From Pseudalkalibacillus hwajinpoensis (GTDB taxonomy: Bacteria; Bacillota; Bacilli; Bacillales; Guptibacillaceae): a stretch of DNA of 64,000 nt. The notes under the pieces are model-generated. The model ran no database searches and was not told where the DNA came from. It saw only the letters and a program-made list of their open reading frames with translations. How positions within the stretch are numbered: position 1 is the stretch's first letter; the number at the start of each line of letters is the position of its first letter. The stretch lies in NCBI RefSeq assembly GCF_015234585.1, contig NZ_JADFCM010000001.1, forward strand, positions 744,001-808,000. Reading direction: 5' to 3'. The position numbers and the translations under genes were made by a program. This document shows positions 1 to 9,926 of this stretch, piece after piece.

Positions 1-231
1 ATGCACGGTAGCGCGTCTGTGGTTACAAGAGCTCCAATTTCCGAAATCGTAGAAACCCTTGAACGTTCTCAAGTGGCGATGGGGCCGCTTTACCTGACAG
101 ATCTACTAGAGAAGCATTATAGAATCACTATTTCAAAGTCATCCCTTTTTAATATCCTTGAAATGCTCGCAGAATCAAAAGATTATCCTATTACTCGGAT
201 TAGTGAGAAAGGATTTAAATATAGTAAATAA
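1..231 (+). CDS. Hypothetical protein, probably C-terminal part of a longer gene
   Basis: An open frame of 76 codons runs from the first base of the window to a TAA. The ATG at base 1 has no visible upstream sequence, so the true start may lie outside. The residues have a helix-rich look (a leucine-rich stretch around residues 30-60 with a serine-rich turn, compatible with a winged-helix or HTH tail), but I do not recognise a family. It is separated by about 115 bases from the thioesterase gene on the same strand. No function is assigned. Confidence 0.4.
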   Translation: MHGSASVVTRAPISEIVETLERSQVAMGPLYLTDLLEKHYRITISKSSLFNILEMLAESKDYPITRISEKGFKYSK

Positions 232-347
232 GCTATAAAGGGTTGAATTTTGTCATTTGTTACTAACAACACAGATTTACTCGATTAGGGTATAAATCTA
301 GAACCCAGTGTATTAGCAGAGCCATTAAGAAAGAAAAGGTGATTAGA

Positions 348-902
348 ATGGACAATGTATTCGAAGATACAAATATGAAGTCTACCAATGAGTCAAGAAC
401 GGCTAAAGCAACCGTGGTCAATCCGACTCATACAAATATTCATGGAACATTATTTGGGGGTCAACTGATGGCCTTCATTGATGACGTTGCTCTTATTTCA
501 GCAACTCGTCATTCAAGAAGACCCTGTGTAACAGCATCAACTGATTCAGTGGATTTTCTTCATCCGATTAATCAAGGAGACATTGTTTGTCTTGAATCCA
601 TGGTGACGTGGACACACAAAACATCAATGGAGGTTTTTGTTAAAGCAATTGCAGAGAAAATGTTCACTGGTGAACGTCACGTATGTGCGACTGCGCTTTT
701 AACATTTGTAGCCCTTGATGAAGAAGGAAATCCAGTTGAGGTACCAGGTGTTTACCCTGAAACAGAAGAGGAGAAATTCTTGAATGAAACAGCTGTTGAA
801 CGAAAAGAGATTCGTAAAGGTCGCAAAGGTGAAAGTAGAAAGCTAGCTCGTGAATTTGGAACTCCAAAGCCCTGGGATGCAGCTCAGTTTACTACATTGT
901 AA
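348..902 (+). CDS. Acyl-CoA thioesterase, hotdog fold
   Basis: A 184-residue hotdog-fold acyl-CoA hydrolase of the cytosolic YkhA-like type, which cleaves fatty acyl-CoA to free acid and CoA. The N-terminal part shows the family motif HTNIHGTLFGGQLMAFID (about residues 29-46), with the HG..FGG turn and the catalytic-loop aspartate, followed by the strands and a charged, lysine/arginine-rich C-terminal tail common in Bacillus members. An in-frame GTG lies three codons upstream, but the AAAGGTG ribosome site at about 335-341 overlaps it and fits the ATG at 348. It stands alone between the partial ORF and csbA. Chain-length preference cannot be told from sequence. Confidence 0.85.
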   Translation: MDNVFEDTNMKSTNESRTAKATVVNPTHTNIHGTLFGGQLMAFIDDVALISATRHSRRPCVTASTDSVDFLHPINQGDIVCLESMVTWTHKTSMEVFVKAIAEKMFTGERHVCATALLTFVALDEEGNPVEVPGVYPETEEEKFLNETAVERKEIRKGRKGESRKLAREFGTPKPWDAAQFTTL

Positions 903-1035
903 AGTCGTTTCTTATCCTATGTGATAAGGTTACGAATATCCAATGATGAGTTTTCTTTTCTGATCATAGCATTCTCTCCCTAACTTGTTGTAAGATGGGG
1001 GGAGAAGTTGTGATTAGAGAGGGGAACTTACCAGT

Positions 1036-1266
1036 ATGCAAGGAATATTAATTGCTTTATTCGTTCCGGCAATTATCATGGTCGTGTTTACGCGAGTTAC
1101 ATATAATACTTACGTTAGTTTCGGGTTAACGATTTTATTTATGTGGGCTGTGTTTGGTGGAATCGATCATCCGATACATCTGATTGTCTTAACGGTTTTG
1201 TCAGCGCTTGTTGGATTTTATTTTTCAATGAAAACACAAAAACAAAATAAGAAAAAAATGAAGTAG
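1036..1266 (+). CDS. csbA: CsbA-like small membrane protein
   Basis: A 76-residue membrane protein with about three hydrophobic segments and a strongly basic C-terminus (KTQKQNKKKMK). Sequence character and position just upstream of uvrB match CsbA of B. subtilis, a sigma-B controlled stress protein of unknown biochemical role. The RBS GAGGGGAA lies before the ATG. A clear sigma-B promoter was not seen. Here the gene is separated from uvrB by a convergent TauE gene, so the B. subtilis arrangement is interrupted. Confidence 0.8.
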   Translation: MQGILIALFVPAIIMVVFTRVTYNTYVSFGLTILFMWAVFGGIDHPIHLIVLTVLSALVGFYFSMKTQKQNKKKMK

Positions 1267-1269
1267 CGC

Positions 1270-2136
1270 CTATTTTAAAAAGAATAGGCGCTTCTTTTTC
1301 GTCCAATACTGGTAAATGAAGAGACACATTAGGCAAATAATATAGAGAAATAGAATGAGTAGGCCTGAAATCGACTGATGGAATAGCTGTAATAGAATAC
1401 TAACTAACGTAAAAAAGTAAAGAATGCCAAGAAGATTCTTTAATGTGGTTTCAGTGAAAGAATCTGTCATTCCTGCTCCGATTCTAGCTCCAATGATCGC
1501 TCCAATCACTAAGAGAATGGCAAGGGTGATTGGAATGGTAACCGTTTGAATATATGAGAAGAAACCGGTCAATACAATGAAGAAGATGGAAGTTAAAGAT
1601 GTACCCACTGCAAGTCGTGGCGGAAGACGTAGTACATGAATTAATAGTGGTACCATGACAAAACCGCCCCCCACTCCAAGAGTAGAAGAAATAAATCCGC
1701 CTAGTAAGCCGATTAAAATTGTTCGAAGAGGGGAAACAGAAATAGAAACATTTTCTTCATCTATAGTTTGTCCTTTGGAAAGCATGGATATGGAAAAGTA
1801 TGCGAGAAGAACGATATATAAGATTGAGATAACTGGACCATCGATTTTGCTCTCTTCCAAATATAAGACAAGTGGTTTAGCAACCTGTGTTCCGATCATG
1901 CCACTAATCGATAGAAAAAGAGTCACTTTCCATAGAATTCTTTTACTTTGAATATACTTCAAAGATCCAGAAATCGAAGTGCTCATGCTATAAAGAAGGC
2001 TAATGGTGATTGCTGTTGCAGGTGAATAACCAAGTAACAAAAGAATAGGTGTGAGGAGAAATCCCCCGCCTACGCCAAAAAATCCTGAGACAGCACCGAT
2101 TGAGAGGCCAAGTGGTAAAGCCCATAAAAGCAGCAA
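1270..2136 (-). CDS. Sulfite exporter TauE/SafE family membrane protein
   Basis: A 288-residue integral membrane protein with about eight hydrophobic segments, made of two related halves, each carrying a glycine-rich GVGGGF motif (near residues 20-26 and 152-158). This is the hallmark of the TauE/SafE family, which exports sulfite, sulfoacetate or related small anions; the substrate here is unknown. The start is TTG at 2136, supported by AAGGAG eight bases upstream. It lies convergent to csbA with only three bases between stop codons and is divergent from uvrB, so it looks like a small insertion in the csbA-uvrB interval relative to B. subtilis. Confidence 0.85.
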   Translation of the reverse strand: MLLLWALPLGLSIGAVSGFFGVGGGFLLTPILLLLGYSPATAITISLLYSMSTSISGSLKYIQSKRILWKVTLFLSISGMIGTQVAKPLVLYLEESKIDGPVISILYIVLLAYFSISMLSKGQTIDEENVSISVSPLRTILIGLLGGFISSTLGVGGGFVMVPLLIHVLRLPPRLAVGTSLTSIFFIVLTGFFSYIQTVTIPITLAILLVIGAIIGARIGAGMTDSFTETTLKNLLGILYFFTLVSILLQLFHQSISGLLILFLYIICLMCLFIYQYWTKKKRLFFLK

Positions 2137-2255
2137 TGTTAAAACTCCTTTGTAGTAAAACTTATTACTGCGTGAATTGCGCTACACTGTGAATCAACCT
2201 TTAACAGCATACAATAGTTTTGTATGGAGAGAAAGATAACCTTGAAAATAAAATG

Positions 2256-2269
2256 CGAATATCAGTTCG
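2256..2269 (+). promoter_or_regulatory. LexA (DinR) SOS box upstream of uvrB
   Basis: The 14-mer CGAATATCAGTTCG matches the Gram-positive LexA consensus CGAAC-N4-GTTCG at nine of the ten fixed positions. It ends six bases before the proposed -35 of uvrB, where LexA binding would block transcription. uvrBA is an established SOS operon in B. subtilis, so the role follows from family knowledge; the site itself is read directly. Confidence 0.8.
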
Positions 2270-2275
2270 CTTTAA

Positions 2276-2306
2276 TTGAAGTTTAAACCATATTCTATGA
2301 TATAAT
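2276..2306 (+). promoter_or_regulatory. Probable sigma-A promoter of uvrBA
   Basis: TTGAAG (2276-2281) and a perfect TATAAT (2301-2306) separated by 19 bases, directly after the LexA box and about 33 bases before the uvrB start. The long spacer lowers confidence in the -35 choice. Confidence 0.6.
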
Positions 2307-2338
2307 AAGGGACATGGATGATAGGAACGGAGGCGAAG

Positions 2339-4318
2339 ATGGTGGAAAAAAAGTTCGAGTTGGTATCTGATTATGAGCCTCAAGGCGACCAGCCAGAAGC
2401 CATTAAGAAACTTGTACAAGGTGTTCATAATAATGAACGCCACCAAACGTTGCTCGGCGCAACAGGAACTGGTAAAACGTTCACAATGTCTAACGTGATA
2501 CAAGAGGTGAATAAACCGACCCTCATTATTGCGCACAATAAAACTCTTGCTGGTCAATTATATAGTGAATTTAAGGAGTACTTTCCGCATAACGCTGTGG
2601 AATATTTTGTAAGCTATTATGATTATTATCAACCAGAAGCGTACATACCTCAATCGGATACATTCATCGAAAAAGATGCAAGTATTAATGACGAAATAGA
2701 TAAACTACGACATTCTGCAACATCAAGTTTGTTTGAGCGTAATGACGTCATAATTGTAGCAAGTGTTTCTTGTATTTATGGTCTTGGTAATCCAGAGGAA
2801 TACAGAAGTCTAGTACTTTCAATTCGAAAAGGAATGGAAAAAGATCGTGATCAACTGTTGCGCGATATGGTCGATATTCAATATTCCCGGAATGATATTA
2901 ATTTCACACGTGGTACATTCCGCGTTAGAGGAGACGTTGTGGAAATTTTCCCTGTCTCACGAGATGAACACTGTATTCGCGTCGAATTTTTTGGAGATGA
3001 AATTGACCGTATCACTGAAGTGAATTCCCTAACAGGTGAAATTCTTGGAGAAAGAGAGCACGTGGCTATATTCCCGGCTTCCCACTTCGTTACCCGTGAA
3101 GAAAAGTTAAAAATCGCGATACAGCGAATTGAAGCTGAGCTTGAAGAGAGACTGAAGGTTTTAAATGAAGAAGGCAAACTTCTTGAAGCTCAACGACTTG
3201 AACAGCGCACAAGATACGATGTTGAAATGATGGCTGAAATGGGCTTTTGTTCAGGAATTGAAAACTATTCTAGGCATTTGACACTAAGAGAAGCAGGAGC
3301 AACGCCATATACATTAATGGACTACTTTCCAGATGATTTCTTAATTATGGTTGATGAATCTCACGTTACGCTTCCCCAAGTAAGAGGAATGTACAATGGA
3401 GATCAGGCAAGAAAAGGTGTGTTAGTGGATCATGGATTCCGCTTGCCATCAGCAAAAGATAATCGCCCACTTCGCTTTGAAGAATTTGAAGAGAAGGCTC
3501 ATCAATTTGTTTATGTATCTGCAACGCCAGGACCATATGAAGAAGAACATTCAACCAAAGTTGTTGAACAAATTATCCGTCCAACCGGTCTGCTTGATCC
3601 AACAATTGAAATTCGTCCTATCGAAGGTCAGATTGATGACCTATTAGATGAAATCAATCAGCGGTCTGCACGTAATGAACGGGTACTTGTGACGACGCTC
3701 ACGAAAAAGATGTCAGAGGATTTAACGGATTATTTGCTTGAAATGGGGGTAAAGGTACGTTACCTTCACTCTGAAATAAAGACGCTCGAGCGAATTGAAA
3801 TTATTCGTGATCTCCGATTAGGTGTATTTGACGTTCTTGTTGGTATTAACCTTCTAAGGGAAGGTCTTGATATCCCAGAAGTATCTCTTGTTACAATTTT
3901 AGATGCAGATAAGGAAGGGTTCTTACGATCTGAGCGTTCTTTAATTCAAACAATCGGACGTGCTGCCCGAAATTCAGGTGGCCATGTTATCTTGTATGCT
4001 GATAAAATTACCAATTCAATGGAAGTGGCCATGAATGAAACGAGTCGTAGAAGAGAAATACAACAAGAATACAACGCAAAATATGGCATTACGCCGACAA
4101 CAATTCAAAAGAAAGTGCGTGAAGGTATAAGAGCAACGATTGCAGCTGAAGATGGAGAAGAATATAAGATTCCTAAGCAAGGTAAGATGACGAAGCAAGA
4201 GCGTGCTAAAGTGATTGAAAATGTGGAAACTGAAATGAAGGAAGCTGCACGAGAACTGAATTTCGAACGTGCTGCAGAACTTCGTGACCTACTATTAGAG
4301 CTTAAAGCGGAAGGATGA
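2339..4318 (+). CDS. uvrB: Excinuclease ABC subunit B
   Basis: The 659-residue UvrB is the damage-verification helicase of nucleotide excision repair; it is loaded by UvrA and then recruits UvrC. Visible features are Walker A GATGTGKT (about residues 40-47), the tyrosine-rich beta-hairpin [12 protein letters not shown] (about 92-103), the DESH box (about 338-341), helicase motifs IV-VI in the second half, and the C-terminal UVR domain ([14 protein letters not shown]) that binds UvrC. An in-frame ATG at 2318 exists, but GGAGG at 2329-2333 favours 2339 and gives a length close to B. subtilis UvrB (661). It is followed after seven bases by uvrA and is preceded by a LexA box. Confidence 0.97.
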   Translation: MVEKKFELVSDYEPQGDQPEAIKKLVQGVHNNERHQTLLGATGTGKTFTMSNVIQEVNKPTLIIAHNKTLAGQLYSEFKEYFPHNAVEYFVSYYDYYQPEAYIPQSDTFIEKDASINDEIDKLRHSATSSLFERNDVIIVASVSCIYGLGNPEEYRSLVLSIRKGMEKDRDQLLRDMVDIQYSRNDINFTRGTFRVRGDVVEIFPVSRDEHCIRVEFFGDEIDRITEVNSLTGEILGEREHVAIFPASHFVTREEKLKIAIQRIEAELEERLKVLNEEGKLLEAQRLEQRTRYDVEMMAEMGFCSGIENYSRHLTLREAGATPYTLMDYFPDDFLIMVDESHVTLPQVRGMYNGDQARKGVLVDHGFRLPSAKDNRPLRFEEFEEKAHQFVYVSATPGPYEEEHSTKVVEQIIRPTGLLDPTIEIRPIEGQIDDLLDEINQRSARNERVLVTTLTKKMSEDLTDYLLEMGVKVRYLHSEIKTLERIEIIRDLRLGVFDVLVGINLLREGLDIPEVSLVTILDADKEGFLRSERSLIQTIGRAARNSGGHVILYADKITNSMEVAMNETSRRREIQQEYNAKYGITPTTIQKKVREGIRATIAAEDGEEYKIPKQGKMTKQERAKVIENVETEMKEAARELNFERAAELRDLLLELKAEG

Positions 4319-4325
4319 CGAACAG

Positions 4326-7193
4326 ATGGCAAACGATGAGATCGTCGTCAAAGGGGCAAGAGCCCATAATTTAAAAAATATAGATGTATCGATCCCAAGA
4401 GATAAGCTTGTTGTTGTAACAGGCTTATCAGGATCAGGAAAATCATCTCTAGCGTTTGATACGATTTATGCAGAAGGACAGAGACGGTATGTTGAATCGT
4501 TATCAGCATATGCAAGACAATTTCTTGGACAGATGGATAAGCCGGATGTAGATGCTATTGAAGGTCTGTCTCCCGCCATTTCTATTGATCAAAAGACAAC
4601 GAGTCGTAACCCTCGTTCAACGGTTGGAACGGTAACCGAGATTTATGACTACCTCCGTCTTCTATTTGCAAGAATCGGACGTCCTGTTTGTCCACGTCAT
4701 GGCGTAGAAATTACGTCACAGACGATCGAGCAAATGGTTGATCGGATACTGACTTATGAAGAGCGAACTAAGCTTCAAATTCTATCCCCAGTCGTTTCAG
4801 GTCGTAAAGGCGAACATGTGAAAGTATTAGAAGATATTAAGAAGCAAGGCTATGTTCGCGTACGAGTAGATGGAGAGATGATGGAAGTTGCGGATGAGAT
4901 CTCGCTAGAAAAAAACAAGAAACATTCCATTGAAGTTGTGATTGATCGTATTGTAGTGAAAGAAGGCGTTCAATCAAGATTAGCAGATTCACTTGAAACC
5001 GCCCTTAATCTTGGAGGTGGCCAGGTGATCGTAGATGTGATGGGGCAGGAAGAGCTTCTTTTCAATCAGCATCATTCCTGTCCGTACTGTGGTTTTTCAA
5101 TCGGGGAATTGGAGCCGAGATTATTTTCGTTTAATAGTCCATTTGGTGCTTGTCCTTCTTGTGACGGCTTAGGACTGAAACTTGAAGTGGATCTTGACCT
5201 AGTCATACCGGATTGGGACAAATCCCTTCGAGAACATGCCATTGCACCTTGGGAGCCGGTAAGTTCCAATTACTACCCACAGCTACTTCAAAGTGTTTGT
5301 AATCATTTTGGAATTGATATGGATACCCCAGTAGACAAAATTCCTAGAGCACAGCTCGATAAAGTGCTTTATGGTAGCGATGGGGAAAAAGTTTACTTCC
5401 GTTATGAAAATGATTTTGGGCAGGTTCGTGAAAATAACGTTCCTTTTGAAGGAGTTATTCCAAACGTTGAACGACGCTATCGTGAAACTAGTTCAGATTA
5501 TATCCGTGAGCAAATGGAAGCCTATATGGCACAAAAACCTTGTCCAACTTGTAAAGGTTATCGATTAAAGAAAGAAGCTCGCTCTGTCTTAATTAATGGA
5601 AAGCATATTGGCGAAGCAACGGAATATGCGATTAAAGATGCTGCTGGCTTTTTTGATCAGTTGGATTTAACTGCAAAAGAAGCTACAATCGGAAAAATGA
5701 TTTTACGAGAAATCCAGGATCGACTTGGCTTCCTTGTCAATGTTGGTTTGGATTATTTAACGCTTAACCGATCAGCTGGTACATTATCCGGAGGTGAAGC
5801 GCAGCGGATTAGACTTGCAACCCAGGTAGGATCAAGATTAATGGGTGTACTGTATATTTTGGATGAACCGTCTATCGGACTACATCAGCGTGATAACGAT
5901 CGTTTAATATCAACCCTTCAGAACATGCGGGATCTTGGAAATACACTTATCGTTGTGGAGCATGATGAAGATACGATGTTAGCAGCAGATCATATTATTG
6001 ATATTGGACCTGGTGCAGGAGCCCACGGTGGATATATTACGTCAGAAGGCTCGCCTGCTGAAATAATGAATGACGAGGATTCTTTAACAGGGGAATATCT
6101 ATCAGGCAAGAAATTTATCCCTGTTCCGACTGAGCGTCGAAAACCAGACGGTCGATATATTGAAATAGTAGGGGCAAAAGAAAATAATCTAAAAAACACG
6201 AAGGCGAAGATTCCAATTGGATTATTCACCTGTGTAACGGGTGTATCTGGCTCAGGTAAAAGTACACTTATTAATGAAATTTTATATAAGGCACTTGCTC
6301 AGAAACTCCATAAAGCAAAGGATAAACCAGGTGAGCACAAGAAGATAAATGGACTCGAGAATGTGGATAAAGTCATTGATATCGATCAGTCTCCAATTGG
6401 CCGTACGCCACGGTCAAATCCTGCAACGTATACAGGAGTTTTTGATGACATTCGTGATGTTTTTGCACAAACAAATGAAGCAAAAGTTCGCGGGTATAAG
6501 AAGGGACGATTCAGCTTTAACGTCAAAGGTGGACGTTGTGAAGCTTGTCGTGGTGATGGGATTATTAAAATTGAAATGCACTTCTTGCCAGACGTTTATG
6601 TGCCGTGTGAAGTATGTCATGGCAAACGCTATAATCGTGAAACGCTTGAAATTGAATACAAGGGTATGAATATTGCCGATATTCTTGAGATGACGGTAGA
6701 AGATGGTCTAGATTTCTTTAAAAACATTCCAAAGATTAATCGTAAACTTCAAACGCTTTATGATGTCGGATTAAGCTATATTAAATTAGGTCAGCCTGCA
6801 ACAACCGTATCCGGTGGTGAAGCGCAGCGTGTGAAGCTAGCTTCACAACTATACAAACGTTCAACGGGTAAAACCCTATATATTCTTGATGAACCGACTA
6901 CGGGATTACATGTAGACGATATTTCAAGGTTACTGGAAGTTTTACAGAGACTTGTTGAAAACGGTGATTCTGTCCTCATTATTGAGCATAATCTAGATGT
7001 CATCAAAACCGCTGATTACCTCATTGATCTTGGACCTGAAGGTGGCGACGGTGGTGGTGAAATCATTGCAACTGGCACACCAGAAAAAATTGTGAAAGAA
7101 GAGCGTTCCTATACGGGAAGTTACCTTGCCCCAATTCTAGAGCGTGATAAGAACCGGATGAAGAAAAGGTTAGAACAAACACAGTCAGTATAA
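4326..7193 (+). CDS. uvrA: Excinuclease ABC subunit A
   Basis: The 955-residue UvrA is the dimeric ABC-type ATPase that scans DNA for bulky lesions and loads UvrB. It has two nucleotide-binding units: Walker A GLSGSGKS (33-40) and GVSGSGKS (about 638), and two signature motifs, LSGGEAQR (about 487) and VSGGEAQR (about 828). Cysteine pairs of zinc modules are seen near residue 252 (CPYC, CPSC) and 735-765 (CEAC, CEVC). Length is normal for the family. It is translated from an ATG only seven bases after the uvrB stop, with its ribosome site inside the uvrB end, so the two are co-transcribed under the same SOS control. Confidence 0.97.
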   Translation: MANDEIVVKGARAHNLKNIDVSIPRDKLVVVTGLSGSGKSSLAFDTIYAEGQRRYVESLSAYARQFLGQMDKPDVDAIEGLSPAISIDQKTTSRNPRSTVGTVTEIYDYLRLLFARIGRPVCPRHGVEITSQTIEQMVDRILTYEERTKLQILSPVVSGRKGEHVKVLEDIKKQGYVRVRVDGEMMEVADEISLEKNKKHSIEVVIDRIVVKEGVQSRLADSLETALNLGGGQVIVDVMGQEELLFNQHHSCPYCGFSIGELEPRLFSFNSPFGACPSCDGLGLKLEVDLDLVIPDWDKSLREHAIAPWEPVSSNYYPQLLQSVCNHFGIDMDTPVDKIPRAQLDKVLYGSDGEKVYFRYENDFGQVRENNVPFEGVIPNVERRYRETSSDYIREQMEAYMAQKPCPTCKGYRLKKEARSVLINGKHIGEATEYAIKDAAGFFDQLDLTAKEATIGKMILREIQDRLGFLVNVGLDYLTLNRSAGTLSGGEAQRIRLATQVGSRLMGVLYILDEPSIGLHQRDNDRLISTLQNMRDLGNTLIVVEHDEDTMLAADHIIDIGPGAGAHGGYITSEGSPAEIMNDEDSLTGEYLSGKKFIPVPTERRKPDGRYIEIVGAKENNLKNTKAKIPIGLFTCVTGVSGSGKSTLINEILYKALAQKLHKAKDKPGEHKKINGLENVDKVIDIDQSPIGRTPRSNPATYTGVFDDIRDVFAQTNEAKVRGYKKGRFSFNVKGGRCEACRGDGIIKIEMHFLPDVYVPCEVCHGKRYNRETLEIEYKGMNIADILEMTVEDGLDFFKNIPKINRKLQTLYDVGLSYIKLGQPATTVSGGEAQRVKLASQLYKRSTGKTLYILDEPTTGLHVDDISRLLEVLQRLVENGDSVLIIEHNLDVIKTADYLIDLGPEGGDGGGEIIATGTPEKIVKEERSYTGSYLAPILERDKNRMKKRLEQTQSV

Positions 7194-7301
7194 TTGGAAA
7201 AGACAGCGATCGCTGTCTTTTCGTTTTTCTTTTTCATTTTTGAAACTTTCTTTTTGACGAATCGTATAGATAGTTAGAGAATATTGAAAGGGGAAGCAAT
7301 T

Positions 7302-7595
7302 ATGTCTGTTGAGAAAGTGATGTCCTCCCTTTGTTATTTTAGCGTTTTTTTCGCACCGTTTCTTTTCCCAATCATCGTTTATTTTGTGGTGAAGGATGAA
7401 GAAGTCTCTTACCATGCGAAGCGCTCGATAGTTTCTCATCTCCTTCCATTCCTCACTATCCTTCTTGCGTTGGTGGCTGTTTTTATGATGGATATAGGAG
7501 TTGTGATCATTTTAGGTTTTTTATTGTTTAGTTTACTAAATGTCATTGTGTTTGTTTGGAACATTGTCAAAGGTATTCAGGTTCTCCGCTGGTAA
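7302..7595 (+). CDS. Small membrane protein, DUF4870-like
   Basis: A 97-residue protein with three hydrophobic segments. The first segment is followed by the motif KDEEVSYHAKRSIVSHL, typical of DUF4870/TIC20-like small membrane proteins that have a polar aromatic-histidine turn after helix 1. The ATG at 7302 is preceded by AAAGGGGAAG; the frame is open further upstream but without a ribosome site. It sits just before the yvlB homologue, where B. subtilis has yvlA, so it may be the positional equivalent; I do not assign the symbol. Function unknown. Confidence 0.7.
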   Translation: MSVEKVMSSLCYFSVFFAPFLFPIIVYFVVKDEEVSYHAKRSIVSHLLPFLTILLALVAVFMMDIGVVIILGFLLFSLLNVIVFVWNIVKGIQVLRW

Positions 7596-7638
7596 TCGTA
7601 CAGGGGTTCACACGAATTTAAAAAAGGAGATGTTTTGA

Positions 7639-8691
7639 ATGAATGAAGAACGTAGAATGATTTTGAAAATGATTGAAGATGGTAAAATATCAGCTGATGA
7701 GGGTGCGAAACTGTTAAAAGCTCTTGGCACAAACGAAAAATCCGAAGAAACGAAGCAAGAGAAGTCTTCAGATTCTAACGCGGATCGGTCGGCTCCAGCA
7801 TATAGAGTAGGTCAATTCGTTGAGTCGCTCATACAAAAAGTAAAGGATATGGATCTTGATTTCAACTTTGGTTCTTCTGAAGAGGTTTCCCATGTTTTTG
7901 AACAATCAGAGGTTTCGACGGAGACACTTGATGTTCATGTTCGAAATGGGGAAATTACATTCCAGACATGGGACCGTAACGACGTAAAAATTGATTGTCG
8001 TGCTAATGTTTACAGAGTGTCTAATCAAAAAGATGCCATGGATAAGCTTCTCCGTGAAACGTACTTTTCCGTTGATAATGATAAAGTAACTTTTAAATCA
8101 GAACGTGCCGATGTGAAAGTGAATTTAGTCATTTATGTTCCTGCTAAAGAATATCAAGGTGTATGGATAACGACCTTCAATGGTGACGTTACAGGTGAAG
8201 GAATGAACTCTGCGAAAGCTAAGTTAAAAACAGGGAATGGTAAAATTGGCATTCGAAAATCTACGGTGAAAGTGCTTGAAGCTGAGACCGGAAACGGCGC
8301 AATTTCTGTAGAAGATACAAATGGAGAAGTTTGTGAGCTCGAGACAGCAAACGGCCCAATTACAATTGATGGGACATTTGTTGAAGCTGATGCGCAATCC
8401 ATGAACGGAGCTATTCGTCATACTCTTACCAATCCAGTAAGCGGAAGTGCAGACCTTAAAACAGTAAACGGTACGATTCAAATTGTTGTGCCGAAGGGTA
8501 TGAATATTAAAGGTGATCTAAAATCGACGATTGGAGCGATTACGACTGACCTTGATCATATGAGTATTATTCGCGAGAAGAAAGAAATTTCTCACCGATT
8601 GAAGAAGTTTAGAACAGAAGAAGAATCAGAACATAACTATCGAATTGAAGCCAATTCGACTGCTGGTTCGATTTCAGTGTCGTATCTTTAA
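7639..8691 (+). CDS. yvlB: YvlB-like protein with DUF4097 beta-helix domain
   Basis: The 350-residue protein begins with a short SHOCT-like helical module (MNEERRMILKMIEDGKIS..., residues 1-30) often found at the start of such proteins, then a charged linker, then a long repetitive beta-strand region (about 90-350) of the DUF4097 type with recurring asparagine/glycine turns (NGEITF, TFNGDV, TGNGKI, TGNGAI, NGPITI, NGAIRH, NGTIQI). There is no signal peptide, so it is probably cytosolic. AAAAAGGAGA supports the start. B. subtilis YvlB responds to cell-envelope stress (LiaR/sigma-W regulons); this is family knowledge, and no such promoter was identified here. Confidence 0.8.
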   Translation: MNEERRMILKMIEDGKISADEGAKLLKALGTNEKSEETKQEKSSDSNADRSAPAYRVGQFVESLIQKVKDMDLDFNFGSSEEVSHVFEQSEVSTETLDVHVRNGEITFQTWDRNDVKIDCRANVYRVSNQKDAMDKLLRETYFSVDNDKVTFKSERADVKVNLVIYVPAKEYQGVWITTFNGDVTGEGMNSAKAKLKTGNGKIGIRKSTVKVLEAETGNGAISVEDTNGEVCELETANGPITIDGTFVEADAQSMNGAIRHTLTNPVSGSADLKTVNGTIQIVVPKGMNIKGDLKSTIGAITTDLDHMSIIREKKEISHRLKKFRTEEESEHNYRIEANSTAGSISVSYL

Positions 8692-8754
8692 TGGCTCGAA
8701 TAAGGTGTAATTAACAGTTTATACCATTAAGGTCAATTGTAAGGAGGAATCGTG

Positions 8755-9117
8755 ATGCGCCACTGGATTGTAAGCTTACTCGTCAACAGTATAGTATTAA
8801 TGGTCGTAGCAGGATATTTTGAAGGTTTTTACCTTCAAGGAATCGGGTCGGCTATACTGGCAAGCGTGCTCCTTGCAATTGTGAATGTTTTTGTGAAGCC
8901 GATTTTAATTTTACTTACGCTTCCTGTTACGATTGTCACTCTGGGTCTGTTTCTCATTGTCATTAATGCTATTACGCTTATGATAACGGCCTTTTTAATG
9001 GGAGAAGCTTTCGTAATTGATGGTTTTATGATGGCCATTCTTGCTGCGCTTATTATAGGTTTGTTGAACTTGTTAATTGATAAAGTGATTATCGAACCTA
9101 TTCGTAATAAAGCCTAA
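8755..9117 (+). CDS. yvlD: YvlD-like phage-holin-family membrane protein
   Basis: A 120-residue membrane protein with four hydrophobic helices. The pattern of residues such as NVFVKPILILLTLPVTIVTLG in the second helix region is the signature of the 'phage holin family 4 / YvlD' group, small membrane proteins of unknown function. AAGGAGG at 8741-8747 is spaced seven bases from ATG 8755; GTG 8752 is also in frame but too close. It follows yvlB by 63 bases, as in the yvlABCD operon of B. subtilis, and ends with a strong terminator at 9121. Confidence 0.8.
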   Translation: MRHWIVSLLVNSIVLMVVAGYFEGFYLQGIGSAILASVLLAIVNVFVKPILILLTLPVTIVTLGLFLIVINAITLMITAFLMGEAFVIDGFMMAILAALIIGLLNLLIDKVIIEPIRNKA

Positions 9118-9120
9118 AAG

Positions 9121-9147
9121 CACGCCCTCTTGTGAGGGCGTGTTTTT
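9121..9147 (+). terminator. Rho-independent terminator after yvlD
   Basis: A nine-base-pair stem (CACGCCCTC / GAGGGCGTG) with a four-base loop is followed by five T. It separates the yvl cluster from glpP. Confidence 0.9.
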
Positions 9148-9202
9148 CGTCGCATTCGGAAGTGCTTTTTCTGGTAAGATAATAAGAAAAGGAGGGGTGT
9201 GC

Positions 9203-9763
9203 ATGTCATTTCATAACCAGAGCATTTTGCCTGCTGTTAGGAAGATGCGTGATTTTGAAACATTATTGAACAGTAAGTATACATATATCGTGCTTTTAGA
9301 TACGCACATTGGTCAGTTGAAATCGGTGATTAAGGAAGGGAATCGAGCAGGGAAAAAGATTCTTCTTCATGCTGATTTAGTTCAAGGGTTAAGGAATGAT
9401 GAACATGGTGCAGAATTTCTCTGTCAGGAAGTAAAGCCTGCTGGATTAATTTCTACAAGATCGAGCGTTCTTTCCGTTGCTAAACGGAGAGGGATTCTTT
9501 CTGTGCAGCGTTTGTTTATGCTTGATTCAATGGCCCTTGATACCAGTTACAGCATGGTCAGAAATACGAAGCCAGACTGTGTTGAGGTATTGCCTGGTAT
9601 CATTCCGCAGGTTTTTGAAGAGCTTCATGAACAAATTAAAGTACCTATTTTCGCAGGAGGATTTATTCGTTCAGTAGAGGATGTAGAAGCGGCGTTAAGA
9701 GGTGGTGCTGCTGCTGTAACAACCTCTAAGAAAGAGCTGTGGAGACATTTCCAACCAAATTAA
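9203..9763 (+). CDS. glpP: Glycerol uptake operon antiterminator
   Basis: A 186-residue GlpP protein. In B. subtilis GlpP binds glycerol-3-phosphate and then the leader RNA of glpFK and glpD, preventing termination and stabilising mRNA. The chain has the TIM-barrel-like organisation of the family, with motifs such as ILLHADLVQGL (about 52-62), STRSSVLSVAKRRG and PIFAGGFI near the C-terminus. The ATG at 9203 follows GGAGGGG; the open frame extends upstream into the yvlD terminator without a ribosome site. Its two expected RNA targets are visible downstream at 9835-9888 and 12403-12458. Confidence 0.93.
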   Translation: MSFHNQSILPAVRKMRDFETLLNSKYTYIVLLDTHIGQLKSVIKEGNRAGKKILLHADLVQGLRNDEHGAEFLCQEVKPAGLISTRSSVLSVAKRRGILSVQRLFMLDSMALDTSYSMVRNTKPDCVEVLPGIIPQVFEELHEQIKVPIFAGGFIRSVEDVEAALRGGAAAVTTSKKELWRHFQPN

Positions 9764-9768
9764 TCCAG

Positions 9769-9798
9769 TTGACATCGCTTACATTCATCTGGTTAAAT
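9769..9798 (+). promoter_or_regulatory. Probable promoter of glpFK overlapping a cre-like site
   Basis: TTGACA at 9769-9774 and TTAAAT at 9793-9798 (18-base spacer) form a sigma-A-like promoter. The 14-mer TGACATCGCTTACA at 9770-9783 matches the CcpA cre consensus (TGNAANCGNWNNCA) with one mismatch and overlaps the -35, a position suited to catabolite repression. glpFK is CcpA-controlled in B. subtilis; the site call here is inference from pattern. Confidence 0.6.
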
Positions 9799-9834
9799 AG
9801 TATTAGGTTAATAACTCGTGCCTGAGATGAGGAG

Positions 9835-9888
9835 AACCACACACAAGTCCTATCATTTAGATAGGAAAGATTGTTGTGGTTTTTTTTA
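9835..9888 (+). terminator. GlpP-controlled leader terminator before glpF
   Basis: A composite hairpin: outer arms AACCACACACAA (9835-9846) and TTGTTGTGGTT (9871-9881), inner hairpin CCTATC/GATAGG, then a run of eight T. Just upstream lies GAGATGAGGAGA, similar to GAGAATAGGAGA before the glpD hairpin, which is likely the GlpP recognition segment. Transcription should stop here unless GlpP with glycerol-3-phosphate acts. Confidence 0.85.
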
Positions 9889-9926
9889 TTTACCCTTTTA
9901 GAATAATAAAAAAAGGGAATAGATAC

